A DNA stretch of 32,668 nucleotides from Actinomycetota bacterium (lineage in GTDB: Bacteria > Actinomycetota > Acidimicrobiia > Acidimicrobiales > CADCSY01): contig JAHWJH010000015.1 of NCBI GenBank assembly GCA_019348555.1, forward strand, positions 1 through 32,668, in the 5' to 3' direction. The notes beneath the pieces were generated by a model. It had not been told where the DNA came from and did no database searches. It saw only the letters and a program-made list of their open reading frames with translations. The translations under genes were made by a program, and so were the position numbers. Numbering within the stretch: the stretch's first letter is position 1; each line of letters starts with the position of its first letter. Positions 20,387 to 28,737 of this stretch are shown one piece after another.

Positions 20387-22719
20387 GCCCCCCGGCAGGG
20401 CGTTCCGCCGGCACCACGGCGGGCGGGGCGCCGCTGGCTCTGGCCCTGTGCGAGGTGGCGTTGACGGCGGTCACCGTCGCCGCCGTGGTGGGGCTGTCCC
20501 GGCTCTTCGTCGACGCCACGTACCTGGTGCCGGTGCTGGCCTTCGCCCTCGGCGGCCACGCCGTAGCTGCGGCATGCCGCCGCTTCGGCCTCTCGGGGTG
20601 GCTCACCACGGCGGTCGAGGGGGGCGTCCTCGTGGTGGCGGTGTCGATCGTCCTGCTGCCGGAGACCACCCGCTTCGGGGTGCCGACGGGGACCACGCTG
20701 GCCGTCGCCGGCCAGCAGCTGAGCACGGCCCTAGCCACCTTCCGGGAGGTGGTCGCCCCTGCGCCGGTGGAGCCGGGCTTCGTCCTGGCGTCGGCCATCA
20801 CCGTGTGGCTCCTCGCCTTGGTCGCCGACACCGCCGCCTTCCGGGCCGGGGCCAGCGTGGAGGCGGCCGTTCCGGGGCTGACCATGTTCGTCTTCGGCGC
20901 CGCCCTGGGATCCCCCCGTCATCGCCTGTCGAGCGCCGGGCTGTTCATGGTCGCCCTGCTGGCGTACTGGCTGGCGCAGCGCGTGCTCGCCCACGGCTCG
21001 TCGCCGAACCTCATGGCCAGCGGCGCCGCCTCGGGGGCCCGAGCCCTGGTGCGCAGCGGAGCGGTCCTCGGGGCAGTGGCGGTGGTGGTGGCCGTGGTGG
21101 TCGGGCCCAACCTGCCGGGCGCCTCGGCCAGCCCGGTCGTGCCATGGCGGGCGAGCGACCGGTTGGGCCCCGACTCCCGGGTCACGATCAGCCCGCTGGT
21201 CGACATCCGGGCCCGTCTGGTCGACCAGTCCGACGTCGAGGTCTTCACCGTGGCCAGCCCCGGGCGCAGCTACTGGCGCCTCACCTCGCTGGAGATCTTC
21301 GACGGGCGCATCTGGTCGTCTCGGGGCCGGTACCGAAAGATCGAGGGGTCGCTGCCCAGCGCCGTCGACACCACCGCCGCCCGCACCACCCCGGTGGAGC
21401 AGAGCTTCGAGATCGGCGCCCTGGCCTCCATCTGGCTGCCGGCGGCCTACGCCCCGGTGGCGATCGAAGGGGTCGACGCCCGCTACGACGCTGACTCGGG
21501 CAGCCTGCTCACCGAGTCGGAGACGGCCGCGGGGCTGCGCTACCGGGTCGGCTCGGAGCTGCGCGACCTCACCGCCGCCGAGCTGGCGCAGGTTCCCAGC
21601 GTGGCGCCGGCGGAGGTCGCCGAGACCTACACGGCATTGCCCGACGGCTTCAGCGCCGCGGTGGCCTCCGAGGCGGCGCTGGTGGTCGACGGGGCCGAGA
21701 CCCAGTTCGAACGTGCCCGCCGGCTGCAGGACCACTTCCGCTCCGGCGCGTTCACCTACGATCTGACGGTGCCGGCCGGCCATGCCGGCGACGACCTCGA
21801 GCGCTTCTTGTTCGAGACCCGACGCGGCTACTGCGAGCAGTTCGCCGGGGCCTTCGCCGCCATGGCCAGGGCGGTGGGCCTCCCTGCCCGGGTGGCGGTG
21901 GGGTTCACGCCGGGGGAGCTGGGCCCCGACGGTCGGTTCCAGGTGCGGGGGCTCAATGCCCACGCCTGGCCCGAGGTGTTCCTGAGCGGGTACGGATGGG
22001 TGGCGTTCGAGCCGACCCCGGGCCGTGGCATCCCCGGCGGCGAGGCCTACACCGGTGTGCCGGAGCAGCAGGCCAGCCCCGCCGACCCGACCACGGCCAC
22101 CACCGTCTCCTCCGGCCAGCCGAGCACCACCGTCGCCGGTGGCGCAGCGAGCCCGGCGACCACCACGCCTCCGGCATCGTCGCTCGACGCTGCCGGTGGT
22201 CCGGCCCCCGAGCGGGGGTCCGGCGGGGTCCTGGGCCCGGTGCTGGTGGTGGCGGGCGTCCTCGGCGCCGTCGGCGGGTGGATCGCCGCGTTGGCGGCGC
22301 TCCGGCGCCGCCGGCGCTCCCGTCGCCGCTCGGCCGCCACCTCCGCCGGCGATCGGGTGCTCGTGGCATGGGCCGAGGTCTGCGAGGCGCTCGCCGGGTG
22401 CGGCATCCCGGCCCGAGCGTCGGAGACGCCGATCGAGTACGCCGAGCGGGCCGCCGGGGCCAGCGGACTCGACCACCGGCTGCTCAACGCACTGGCCGGG
22501 GTCACCTCTGCCGCCGGCTACGGCGCCCACGAGGTCGACGACGACGCTGCCGCCCGGGTGGTGAAGGCGGCCGACGACGTCGAACGCCGGTGCTCGGACC
22601 TCCTCGACCGGCGAGCCCGGTGGCTGGCGTCGGTCGACCCCCGGCCCCTGCTGCCGCCACGGTCACCCCGGATCGACATCTCCTCCCGGGCGCCGGTTGC
22701 AGCGACCTCCGGGCGCTAG
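20383..22719 (+). CDS. Membrane transglutaminase-like protein with DUF4129 tail
   Basis: 778 residues. About six membrane spans fill residues 15-250, then comes a large outside region. The transglutaminase core has Cys484 in RRGYCEQFAGAFAAMARAVG, His527 in RGLNAHAWPEVFL, and the acid in WVAFEPTPGRG, so the catalytic triad is complete. A Thr/Ser/Pro/Ala-rich linker (about residues 570-615) leads to one more span (VLGPVLVVAGVLGAVGGWIA) and a DUF4129 cytoplasmic end with GIPARASETPIEYAERA. Members with this layout follow DUF58 genes widely in actinobacteria. The substrate is unknown; a protease-like or cross-linking role on the cell surface is inferred from the fold. It is translationally coupled to DUF58 by ATGA. 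Confidence 0.87.
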   Translation: MSPPAGRSAGTTAGGAPLALALCEVALTAVTVAAVVGLSRLFVDATYLVPVLAFALGGHAVAAACRRFGLSGWLTTAVEGGVLVVAVSIVLLPETTRFGVPTGTTLAVAGQQLSTALATFREVVAPAPVEPGFVLASAITVWLLALVADTAAFRAGASVEAAVPGLTMFVFGAALGSPRHRLSSAGLFMVALLAYWLAQRVLAHGSSPNLMASGAASGARALVRSGAVLGAVAVVVAVVVGPNLPGASASPVVPWRASDRLGPDSRVTISPLVDIRARLVDQSDVEVFTVASPGRSYWRLTSLEIFDGRIWSSRGRYRKIEGSLPSAVDTTAARTTPVEQSFEIGALASIWLPAAYAPVAIEGVDARYDADSGSLLTESETAAGLRYRVGSELRDLTAAELAQVPSVAPAEVAETYTALPDGFSAAVASEAALVVDGAETQFERARRLQDHFRSGAFTYDLTVPAGHAGDDLERFLFETRRGYCEQFAGAFAAMARAVGLPARVAVGFTPGELGPDGRFQVRGLNAHAWPEVFLSGYGWVAFEPTPGRGIPGGEAYTGVPEQQASPADPTTATTVSSGQPSTTVAGGAASPATTTPPASSLDAAGGPAPERGSGGVLGPVLVVAGVLGAVGGWIAALAALRRRRRSRRRSAATSAGDRVLVAWAEVCEALAGCGIPARASETPIEYAERAAGASGLDHRLLNALAGVTSAAGYGAHEVDDDAAARVVKAADDVERRCSDLLDRRARWLASVDPRPLLPPRSPRIDISSRAPVAATSGR

Positions 22720-22747
22720 AGGAACCGGGGGCGATCGAGACCTGGGG

Positions 22748-23122
22748 CTATTCGTCCTTCTTGGTGAAGCGGTCTCGCACCCGTTGGCCGGCGGTGCCGA
22801 AGTAGTCGCGCATGCCTGAGGCGTTCACCGACTCCGTCCACTGACGCCAGCCGGCACGACCCATCTTGCGCAGGTTGCGTTCGAACAACACGGCGCAACC
22901 CAGCATGATCAGGAATCCGGCGAAGGCCAGAGGCAGGGTCCGGACCGTCACCACCATGAGCACCAGCCCCGCCACGAAGCCCAGGCCGGCCCACTTGAGG
23001 TTGCGCCCGGCGTGGCGGTAGATCGTGGTGGAGCTGACCTCGCGGGCGAGCTCCGGATCGGAGTCGTAGAGCTGCTGCTCGATCTCCTGGAGGATGCGCT
23101 GTTCGTTCTCAGAAAGCGGCAC
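22748..23122 (-). CDS. DUF3040 membrane protein
   Basis: 124 residues. The opening MPLSENEQRILQEIEQQLYD SDPELAREV is the DUF3040 signature, found almost only in actinobacteria. Two spans follow (WAGLGFVAGLVLMVVTVRTL; LAFAGFLIMLGCAVLFE), then a charged C-terminus ending RDRFTKKDE. The GTG at 23122 is preceded by GGAGGG, about 10 nt away. A TACATT at 23208-23203 on the minus strand could be its -10. The function is unknown. The gene is convergent with the transglutaminase gene, 28 nt away. Confidence 0.85.
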   Translation of the reverse strand: MPLSENEQRILQEIEQQLYDSDPELAREVSSTTIYRHAGRNLKWAGLGFVAGLVLMVVTVRTLPLAFAGFLIMLGCAVLFERNLRKMGRAGWRQWTESVNASGMRDYFGTAGQRVRDRFTKKDE

Positions 23123-23337
23123 GCTCGACTGCCCTCCGTACTCGATCTGACGCCTCGTCGGTTCGTTCGGCCCCGGCGGGCGCCGGTGTGGTCTCGCGGC
23201 CGAATGTACCCGACATCATCGCGCACCACCCCGCCTCCGACAACGCGGCGGCGGTCGCCCGCGGGTGGCGGCCGGGGGCTGTGACCCGCCGGATGACTGG
23301 TGCGCCGCCGAGCCCCGGCCACGTGGCTCGAAGTCCC

Positions 23338-23343
23338 TACCAT
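23338..23343 (+). promoter_or_regulatory. Probable -10 element (TACCAT) of the small membrane protein gene
   Basis: TACCAT is followed by exactly 6 nt and the GTG at 23350, the same spacing as for three other genes here. Confidence 0.45.
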
Positions 23344-23349
23344 GGAGAG

Positions 23350-23784
23350 GTGCCGTCTCGACCACCGGCGCCCAGCGTGCGGGCCTACACCCCCACCGCC
23401 CTGCCGCCGGTCGGCGCCCGGGTGGCGGCGTTCGTCGCCATCATCGTCGGGGGCATCTGCGGCGGCCTGATCACCTTCGCCGTCGTCGACCTGCAGTGCA
23501 ACAGCGACGACGGCAAGGTGCAGGAGGTGCTGGGGTCGGCCGTGCCCGGCGCGGCCGCCACTCCTTCGTCCGACGAGCCCGCCGGCGGGTGCGACGTGGC
23601 CGCCGGCGCAGCCGGGCTGCTCGGCGCCGTGGTGAGCGCCGGTGGCGTGTCGGTGGTGTCGGTCCTGGTCCTGCGGGCCATGGCGGAGTGGCGCAGGAAC
23701 CTCGCGCCCCACGAGCTCGACACCGTCGGTGAGCCGGATCCTGCTCAGCGCACGAGCCGCAGCCGGCGGAACCCCTCGGCGTAG
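23350..23784 (+). CDS. Small membrane protein of unknown function
   Basis: 144 residues. One span near residues 20-42 (VAAFVAIIVGGICGGLITFA) and a second near 80-105 (AGLLGAVVSAGGVSVVSVLV) flank a loop with two cysteines (LQCNSDDG and GGCDVAAG). If that loop faces outside, the cysteines could form a disulfide. The C-terminal tail MAEWRRNLAPHELDTVGEPD would be cytoplasmic. I recognise no family. The start is chosen by the -10 element 6 nt upstream; longer in-frame starts give a low-complexity lead-in. The last 40 bp overlap the 3' end of the convergent PIG-L gene. Confidence 0.6.
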   Translation: MPSRPPAPSVRAYTPTALPPVGARVAAFVAIIVGGICGGLITFAVVDLQCNSDDGKVQEVLGSAVPGAAATPSSDEPAGGCDVAAGAAGLLGAVVSAGGVSVVSVLVLRAMAEWRRNLAPHELDTVGEPDPAQRTSRSRRNPSA

Positions 23785-24458
23785 CGCACGCCGGCACGGC
23801 GTCCCTCGTCAAAGGCGCGCTGGCGGACGAAGTCGCCGAGCCAGGTGCCGGCGTCGGGCGCCAGTTGGCTGCGGTGGCAGAACATCGCTTCGACCTTCAC
23901 GTCGAGGGTCGACTCGACGTCGACCCAGGCGTCGGGCTCCAGGGTGCCGCTCAACAGCAAGGTGCCCACCTGGTGGGCCGGCCCCCGCTCGGGGAAGTAC
24001 AGCGGTGACGACGCCGCCGGGGCCACGGCGTCGAGCGTCGCCCAACCGATGCTGCGATGGTCGACGTGGTTGACGTAGCCGTCGCCGAAGAACACGGCGG
24101 TGGGGTCGACGCCCACCACCACGTCGGGCTTCAACGTGCGCACGGCTCCCACCAGCTCGGCCACGAGGCTCGGAGCAGCCGACAGGGCACCGTCGAGGTG
24201 GCCGAGCATCTCCACACCAGCCAGGCCCAACACCGCGGCGGCCGCCTCCACCTCCAGCGATCGCCGCCGGGCGAGCGCGTCGCCGTCGGCGTCGGCGTCG
24301 AGGGTTCCCTTGTCCCCCACGGTGGCGACCACCGCGTGCACCTCGGTGCCGGCGCGCGACCAGCAGGCCAGCAGCCCCCCGCACGACACCTCCGGATCGT
24401 CGGGGTGGGCGTAGATGGCGAGTGCCCGGGTCGGCGCCTCCCGGATCAGCTCAGCCAC
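23745..24458 (-). CDS. PIG-L/LmbE-family deacetylase
   Basis: 237 residues. Zinc ligands are in YAHPDDPEVSCGGLLA (the AHPDD motif) and in YVNHVDHRSIG (HxDH). LKPDVVVGVDPTAVFFGDGY fits the family core. Members are zinc N-deacetylases of GlcNAc-containing substrates, including MshB and mycothiol S-conjugate amidase in actinobacteria. Which substrate applies cannot be told from sequence, and no other mycothiol gene is adjacent. GTG 24458 follows TAGGGT by 6 nt. The gene is divergent from the inositol-phosphatase-family gene, and their -10 elements are about 50 nt apart. An inositol link through mycothiol is possible but only suggestive. Confidence 0.82.
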   Translation of the reverse strand: MAELIREAPTRALAIYAHPDDPEVSCGGLLACWSRAGTEVHAVVATVGDKGTLDADADGDALARRRSLEVEAAAAVLGLAGVEMLGHLDGALSAAPSLVAELVGAVRTLKPDVVVGVDPTAVFFGDGYVNHVDHRSIGWATLDAVAPAASSPLYFPERGPAHQVGTLLLSGTLEPDAWVDVESTLDVKVEAMFCHRSQLAPDAGTWLGDFVRQRAFDEGRRAGVRYAEGFRRLRLVR

Positions 24459-24464
24459 AGCCGG

Positions 24465-24470
24465 ACCCTA
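24465..24470 (-). promoter_or_regulatory. Probable -10 element (TAGGGT) of the PIG-L gene
   Basis: TAGGGT on the minus strand with 6 nt to the GTG start and no ribosome binding site. It is identical to the -10 of the mraZ promoter. Confidence 0.5.
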
Positions 24471-24517
24471 CCGCCGGCTCCTCCGGCACGGACCCCGCTC
24501 GGCCGCCCGCCGCCTCC

Positions 24518-24523
24518 TAAGGT
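24518..24523 (+). promoter_or_regulatory. Probable -10 element (TAAGGT) of the inositol-phosphatase-family gene
   Basis: TAAGGT is followed by 6 nt and GTG 24530, consistent with a leaderless mRNA. Confidence 0.5.
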
Positions 24524-24529
24524 GCGACG

Positions 24530-25330
24530 GTGCCGGGGACCGACGTGGAGGAGCTGCTGTCGCTTGCCGTGCGCCTGGCGGAGAGCGCCGGTGCCCTGCT
24601 TCTCGAGGCCCTGGGTTCCGCCCACGCCGGGCTGGGCACCAAGACCAGCGGGACCGACATGGTCAGCGACGTCGACCGGGCTTCCGAGAGGCTCATCGTC
24701 GAGGCGCTGGGCTCGGCCCGCCCTCACGACGGCATCCTCGGTGAAGAAGGAGGCGTTCACCACGGCACCTCGGGCGTGCGCTGGGTCATCGACCCCCTCG
24801 ACGGCACCACCAACTACCTCTACGGCCAACCGGCGTTCACCGTCTCCATCGCCGCCGAGGTCGAGGGCCGCAGCGAGGTCGGCGTGGTCGCCGCCCCCGT
24901 CCTCGGCGAGCTGTTCGCCGCGGTGAGGGGACGGGGCGCCACCCGGAACGGCTCCCCCATCAGCTGCAGCGCCAAGGACGACCTCGACACCGCCCTGGTC
25001 GGCACCGGCTTCTCCTACGAGGCGGAACGTCGTCGTCACCAGGCGGCGGCGCTCAGCGTCGTGTTGCCCCGGGTGCGGGACATCCGGCGTGCGGGGGCGG
25101 CGTCGCTCGACTTGTGCTGGGCGGCCGACGGTCGCCTCGACGGCTTCTACGAGCACGGCCTGCAGCCGTGGGACTTCGCCGCCGGGGCGCTGATCGCCTC
25201 GGAGGCGGGAGCCTTCGTCGGCGACCTCGACGGCGGTCCACCCTCGGGCGCCTTCGCCCTCGCCACCACACCGGCACTGTTCGAGCCGTTGCGCCAGCTC
25301 CTCGTCGAGGCACGAGCCGGCGCCGGCTAG
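24530..25330 (+). CDS. Inositol-1-monophosphatase-family protein (SuhB-like)
   Basis: 266 residues with every family motif. KTSGTDMVSDVD lies at the N-terminal substrate side. The first metal site is ILGEEGG, the second is WVIDPLDGTTNYLYGQPAF (the WxIDPxDGT signature). The C-terminal signature is LQPWDFAAGALIASEAGAFV. These magnesium-dependent phosphatases act on inositol phosphate; some members instead act on fructose-1,6-bisphosphate, histidinol phosphate or PAP. In actinobacteria, inositol feeds phosphatidylinositol and mycothiol. The start GTG 24530 is set by the -10 element 6 nt before it. Divergent from the PIG-L deacetylase gene. Confidence 0.87.
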   Translation: MPGTDVEELLSLAVRLAESAGALLLEALGSAHAGLGTKTSGTDMVSDVDRASERLIVEALGSARPHDGILGEEGGVHHGTSGVRWVIDPLDGTTNYLYGQPAFTVSIAAEVEGRSEVGVVAAPVLGELFAAVRGRGATRNGSPISCSAKDDLDTALVGTGFSYEAERRRHQAAALSVVLPRVRDIRRAGAASLDLCWAADGRLDGFYEHGLQPWDFAAGALIASEAGAFVGDLDGGPPSGAFALATTPALFEPLRQLLVEARAGAG

Positions 25331-25363
25331 ACACCACCGTTCCTGCCTCTGGCGAAGGACGGC

Positions 25364-25696
25364 TCAGGCGTCTTCGAGGGGCATGACGTGGGCGGCCAAC
25401 AAGGCGTCTCGGCCCGGGCCGCGGCCGGTCCGGTAGTGCAGCCCCTCGCGCAGTCGGGCCGCCGACGGCCGGCACGCCCGCAGGGCGAGCGCTCCCTCCG
25501 GCGTGAACGACGACACGGCACGCACGTCGATGTCGAGCCTGCGGGCATCGACGCAGATGGCCTCCTCGGTGGCGGCGCCCATGGCGGCGCCGAGGCGAGC
25601 GTCGAGATGGCCGTACACGGTGAGCACCACGATGCCGTCGTCGATGGTGACCTCCACGCTGGACAGGAGTGTGTCGGTACCTGGGGTCGACGTCAT
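25364..25696 (-). CDS. Small STAS-like protein
   Basis: 110 residues. The beta-strand pattern SSVEVTIDDGIVVLTVYGHL, then DARLGAAMGAATEEA, CVDARRLDIDVRAVSSFTPE and GALALRAC, resembles the STAS/anti-sigma-antagonist fold. The usual phosphorylated serine in DxSG is not clear; VSSFTPEGALAL occupies its place. The charged C-terminal 40 residues (REGLHYRTGRGPGRDALLAA) are not typical. ATG 25696 is preferred. It is divergent from the response regulator gene, with 124 nt between starts. The fold call is tentative. Confidence 0.55.
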   Translation of the reverse strand: MTSTPGTDTLLSSVEVTIDDGIVVLTVYGHLDARLGAAMGAATEEAICVDARRLDIDVRAVSSFTPEGALALRACRPSAARLREGLHYRTGRGPGRDALLAAHVMPLEDA

Positions 25697-25820
25697 CGAC
25701 CCATCGTCGCCGTGCCAGGCGCCAACCCCGTGACGCCGGGTTGACGGTTCCGTGACGATGCCCTCCGCCGGCCTCGAAGGCAGGTACCACTCCGGTGCCG
25801 GGATGAGGCATCCTCGTCGC

Positions 25821-26501
25821 GTGGGTACCCGCATCCTGTCGGTCGAGGACGACGAGCGCATCCGCACCGCAGTGCGCATGGCGCTCGAGGACGAGGGGTG
25901 GGTCGTCGACGAGGCGGCGTCGGGTGAGGACGCCCTGGCCCGTTTCGATGAGCGGCCGGCTGACGTCGTGCTGATCGACCTGATGCTCCCCGGCATCGAC
26001 GGCTTCGCCGTGTGCCGGGCGGTGCGCAAGCTCAGCGACGTCCCCATCGTCATGGTGACGGCCCGGGCCGACACCCACGACGTGGTGGCCGGGTTGGAGG
26101 CGGGAGCCGACGACTACGTCACCAAGCCGTTCCAGCCCAAGGAGCTCTCGGCGCGCATCCGGGCCCTGTTGCGCCGGGCCCGTCCCGCCGCCAGCGGCAC
26201 CACCCAGGTGCACTTCGGCGATCTGGAGATCGTGCCCGACGAGGGGGTCGTGCGCCGGGCCGGCGAGGAGATCCACCTCACCAAGACCGAGTTCCGGCTG
26301 CTGTGCGAGCTGGCCTCCCTGCCGGGTCGGGTGTTCAGCCGCGAGCAGCTCCTCGAGCGGGTTTGGGGCTACGACTACTTCGGCGACGGCCGCCTGGTCG
26401 ACGTGCACGTGCGCCGACTGCGTACCAAGGTCGAGGCCGACCCGGCGGTTCCCCGCCACGTCGTGACCGTCCGGGGCCTCGGCTACAAGCTCCAGGCGTG
26501 A
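25821..26501 (+). CDS. OmpR-family response regulator (MtrA-like)
   Basis: 226 residues. The receiver domain has the acidic pocket in LSVEDDERI, phospho-acceptor Asp53 in VVLIDLMLPGIDGF, Thr in VMVTARADTHDVV and Lys in DDYVTKPFQPKEL. The C-terminal winged helix has HLTKTEFRLLCELASLPGRV, FSREQLLERVWG and DVHVRRLRTKVE, standard for OmpR/PhoB DNA binding. The following histidine kinase and GerMN lipoprotein give the order mtrA-mtrB-lpqB, known in actinobacteria for control of cell wall and division genes. Either GTG 25821 or ATG 25803 could be the start; neither has a good ribosome binding site. A TTGACG at 25741-25746 upstream has no matching -10 at 17 nt. Confidence 0.88.
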   Translation: MGTRILSVEDDERIRTAVRMALEDEGWVVDEAASGEDALARFDERPADVVLIDLMLPGIDGFAVCRAVRKLSDVPIVMVTARADTHDVVAGLEAGADDYVTKPFQPKELSARIRALLRRARPAASGTTQVHFGDLEIVPDEGVVRRAGEEIHLTKTEFRLLCELASLPGRVFSREQLLERVWGYDYFGDGRLVDVHVRRLRTKVEADPAVPRHVVTVRGLGYKLQA

Positions 26502-27976
26502 GCACCGGCGAGCGGCGCAGCGCCATGCGGCGCCGCCTCCCCCCCGCCGCTCTGGGCCTGCGGGCCCGGGTGCTGACCGCCTTCGCCATGGGAGCGTTGG
26601 TGCTGTCGGCCCTCCTGGCCGCCGTGACCTACGGCCTGGTGCGGGAGAACCTCGTACGCCAGCGGGAGTCCGTCGCCACGAACCAGGCCTACCTCAACGC
26701 CCGATACCTGCGCGACAGCCTTCGATCCGCCGGCGTCGACGTGAGCTCGGTGCTCGACTCGCTCACCTTCACCGGCGGCGGCACCCCGGTGCTGTTGCGC
26801 CAAGGGGTCCCCTTCGCCCCGCTCGGCATCGGCCGCGAGGAGCTGCCCCCCGAGCTGCGGCGCATCGTCTCCAGCGGCCAGCCGGCCCGGATGCGATTCA
26901 GCCTGGACGGCAGGTCTCGCTTCGGCGTCGGGGTGCCGCTGCCGGCGGTGGAGGCGGCCTACTTCGAGGTGACGTCCTTCGAGGACCTCGAGCGTACGCT
27001 CAGCTCCCTCGGGCTGTCGCTGTTGGCTGCAGCTCTGGTCACGACCATCGCCGGGGCGGCCCTGGGGGCGAGCGTGAGCCGCCGGGTCCTGCGGCCGCTG
27101 GCCCACGTCAGCGCCGCCGCCGTCGCCATCGCCGGCGGGCGCCTCGACACCCGGGTCGCCCGCATCGACGACGCCGACCTCGGGACCCTGGTGAACTCCT
27201 TCAACGACATGGCCAGCGCCCTGCAGGAGCGCATCGAGCGCGACGCGCGCTTCGCCTCAGACGTGAGCCACGAGCTGCGCTCACCGCTCACCACCCTGTC
27301 GGCGTCGATCCAGGTGCTCGAGGCCCGACGCCACGAGATGCCGGAGCGGGCAAAGGCGGCACTGGACCTCCTGGTCGCCGACGTCACCCGGTTCTCGGCC
27401 ATGGTGGAGGACCTGCTGGAGATCTCCCGCTTCGACGCCGGCGCCGCCCGCCTGCACCTCGACGACGTCCGCATCACCGAGCTGGTCATGCACGCCATGG
27501 CCGCCTCCACCGACGTCGACGTCCCCCTCTCGGTCGCTGCCGACGCGGTCGACTGCGTCGTCCAGGTCGACAAGCGCCGCCTGGAACGAGTGATCGCCAA
27601 CCTGATCGGCAACGCCGACACGCACGCAGGGGGGGCCACGGGCGTGAGCATCACCACGGCCGGCGACCACGTGCGCATCGCCGTGGAAGACGCCGGTCCC
27701 GGGGTCGACGAGGCCGATCGGGAGCGCATCTTCGAGCGCTTCTCGCGAGGATCGGCGGCGGGGAGCCGGGGCAGCGGAAGGGGCGTCGGCCTCGGGCTGG
27801 CCCTGGTGAGCGAGCACGTCAGCCTCCATCGCGGTCGGGTGTGGGTCGAGCGCCGGAGCCCCGACCGCAGCGGCGCCCGCTTCGTCGTGGAGCTCCCGGT
27901 CGCCGTCGACACCGAGCCGGCTCCCGACCCGGGCCCGGCAGGGGTGCCCGCCGAGCACGCCGAGGCCCGGACGTGA
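26498..27976 (+). CDS. Sensor histidine kinase (MtrB-like)
   Basis: 492 residues. One span at about 28-50 (VLTAFAMGALVLSALLAAVT), an outside sensor of about 120 residues with no known fold visible, a second span (LGLSLLAAALVTTIAGAALG) and a HAMP domain (SRRVLRPLAHVSAAAVAIAG). The phospho-acceptor is His258 in FASDVSHELRSPLTTLSAS. The ATPase has N-box RVIANLIGNADTHAGG, G1 VEDAGPGVDE, F-box ERIFERFSRG and G2 GRGVGLGLALVSEH, all intact. It should phosphorylate the regulator encoded just before it. GTG 26498 overlaps the regulator stop as GTGA; ATG 26525 is also possible. The Pro-rich C-terminus runs into the lipoprotein gene, again with GTGA. Confidence 0.9.
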   Translation: MSTGERRSAMRRRLPPAALGLRARVLTAFAMGALVLSALLAAVTYGLVRENLVRQRESVATNQAYLNARYLRDSLRSAGVDVSSVLDSLTFTGGGTPVLLRQGVPFAPLGIGREELPPELRRIVSSGQPARMRFSLDGRSRFGVGVPLPAVEAAYFEVTSFEDLERTLSSLGLSLLAAALVTTIAGAALGASVSRRVLRPLAHVSAAAVAIAGGRLDTRVARIDDADLGTLVNSFNDMASALQERIERDARFASDVSHELRSPLTTLSASIQVLEARRHEMPERAKAALDLLVADVTRFSAMVEDLLEISRFDAGAARLHLDDVRITELVMHAMAASTDVDVPLSVAADAVDCVVQVDKRRLERVIANLIGNADTHAGGATGVSITTAGDHVRIAVEDAGPGVDEADRERIFERFSRGSAAGSRGSGRGVGLGLALVSEHVSLHRGRVWVERRSPDRSGARFVVELPVAVDTEPAPDPGPAGVPAEHAEART

Positions 27977-28614
27977 GATGTGGGCCGCGCCGTCGACGTC
28001 GCGTGCCAGCGGCGGTGCTCGCCCTGGCGTGCGGAGCCGTGCTGAGCGCCGGTTGCGGGGTGCCCGACGACGAGAGGCCCACGGCCCTCCCCCCCGACAG
28101 CGTGCCGTTCGGCCTGCTGGCCACGAGCACGACGACCACGGCGCGCCCCCAGCCACCTCCCGTGGTCGAAGAGCTGGTCCCCGTCTATCTCGTCGACAAC
28201 CAGTCGGGTCAGCTGGTCGAGGTGTTGCGCCCGGTTCCGGTGCCGGCCTCGGTGCGGCGCGCCCTCGAGGAGCTGCTCGAGGGGCCGAGCGACGCGGAGC
28301 TGGCCGGAGGCCTGAGCAGCAGCCTGCCGAGTGGCACCGAGCTGCTCGGTGTCGAGGGTCCCGCTGCGGGCGTCGTCACCATCGACATGAGCGACCTCAG
28401 CGGCATCGCCGGGGCCGGCCAACGCCTGGCCCTCGCCCAGGTGGTCTTCACCGCCACCGCCGCCGCCGACGTCGACTCCGTGCTGTTCAAGTTCGGCGGC
28501 CAGCCGAGCGAGGTCCCCAACGACCAGGGCCAGTCGACGTCCGAGCCGCTCCGGCGCGAGCACTTCGCCGCTTTCGACCCGGAAGCCCCGGATGTCGCGG
28601 CGCCCGGGGCCTGA
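27973..28614 (+). CDS. GerMN-domain lipoprotein (LpqB-like)
   Basis: 213 residues. A basic start and hydrophobic run end in the lipobox LSAGCGVPDDE, so the mature protein is lipid-anchored on the outer face of the membrane. A Thr/Pro-rich linker (LLATSTTTTARPQPPPVVEE) leads to a GerMN-like domain (about residues 65-190): VPVYLVDNQSGQLVEVLRPV, ALEELLEGPSDAEL, LSSSLPSGTELLGV, VVTIDMSDLSGIAGAGQRLA. In actinobacteria LpqB sits after mtrAB and modulates MtrB; this protein is much shorter than LpqB and lacks its beta-propeller. GTG 27973 overlaps the kinase stop as GTGA. The role as a kinase accessory is inference. Confidence 0.8.
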   Translation: MRCGPRRRRRVPAAVLALACGAVLSAGCGVPDDERPTALPPDSVPFGLLATSTTTTARPQPPPVVEELVPVYLVDNQSGQLVEVLRPVPVPASVRRALEELLEGPSDAELAGGLSSSLPSGTELLGVEGPAAGVVTIDMSDLSGIAGAGQRLALAQVVFTATAAADVDSVLFKFGGQPSEVPNDQGQSTSEPLRREHFAAFDPEAPDVAAPGA

Positions 28615-28737
28615 CCACAACGGACAGTCATCCGCACGACCGACCAGCGTCGAAGAGTGTCCGGTAGCAGCGGCCAGACGTTCCACGTCCTCCGCCAGCA
28701 CACCGGCCGAGCATTTCATCGAAAGGGGAACCCAGCC

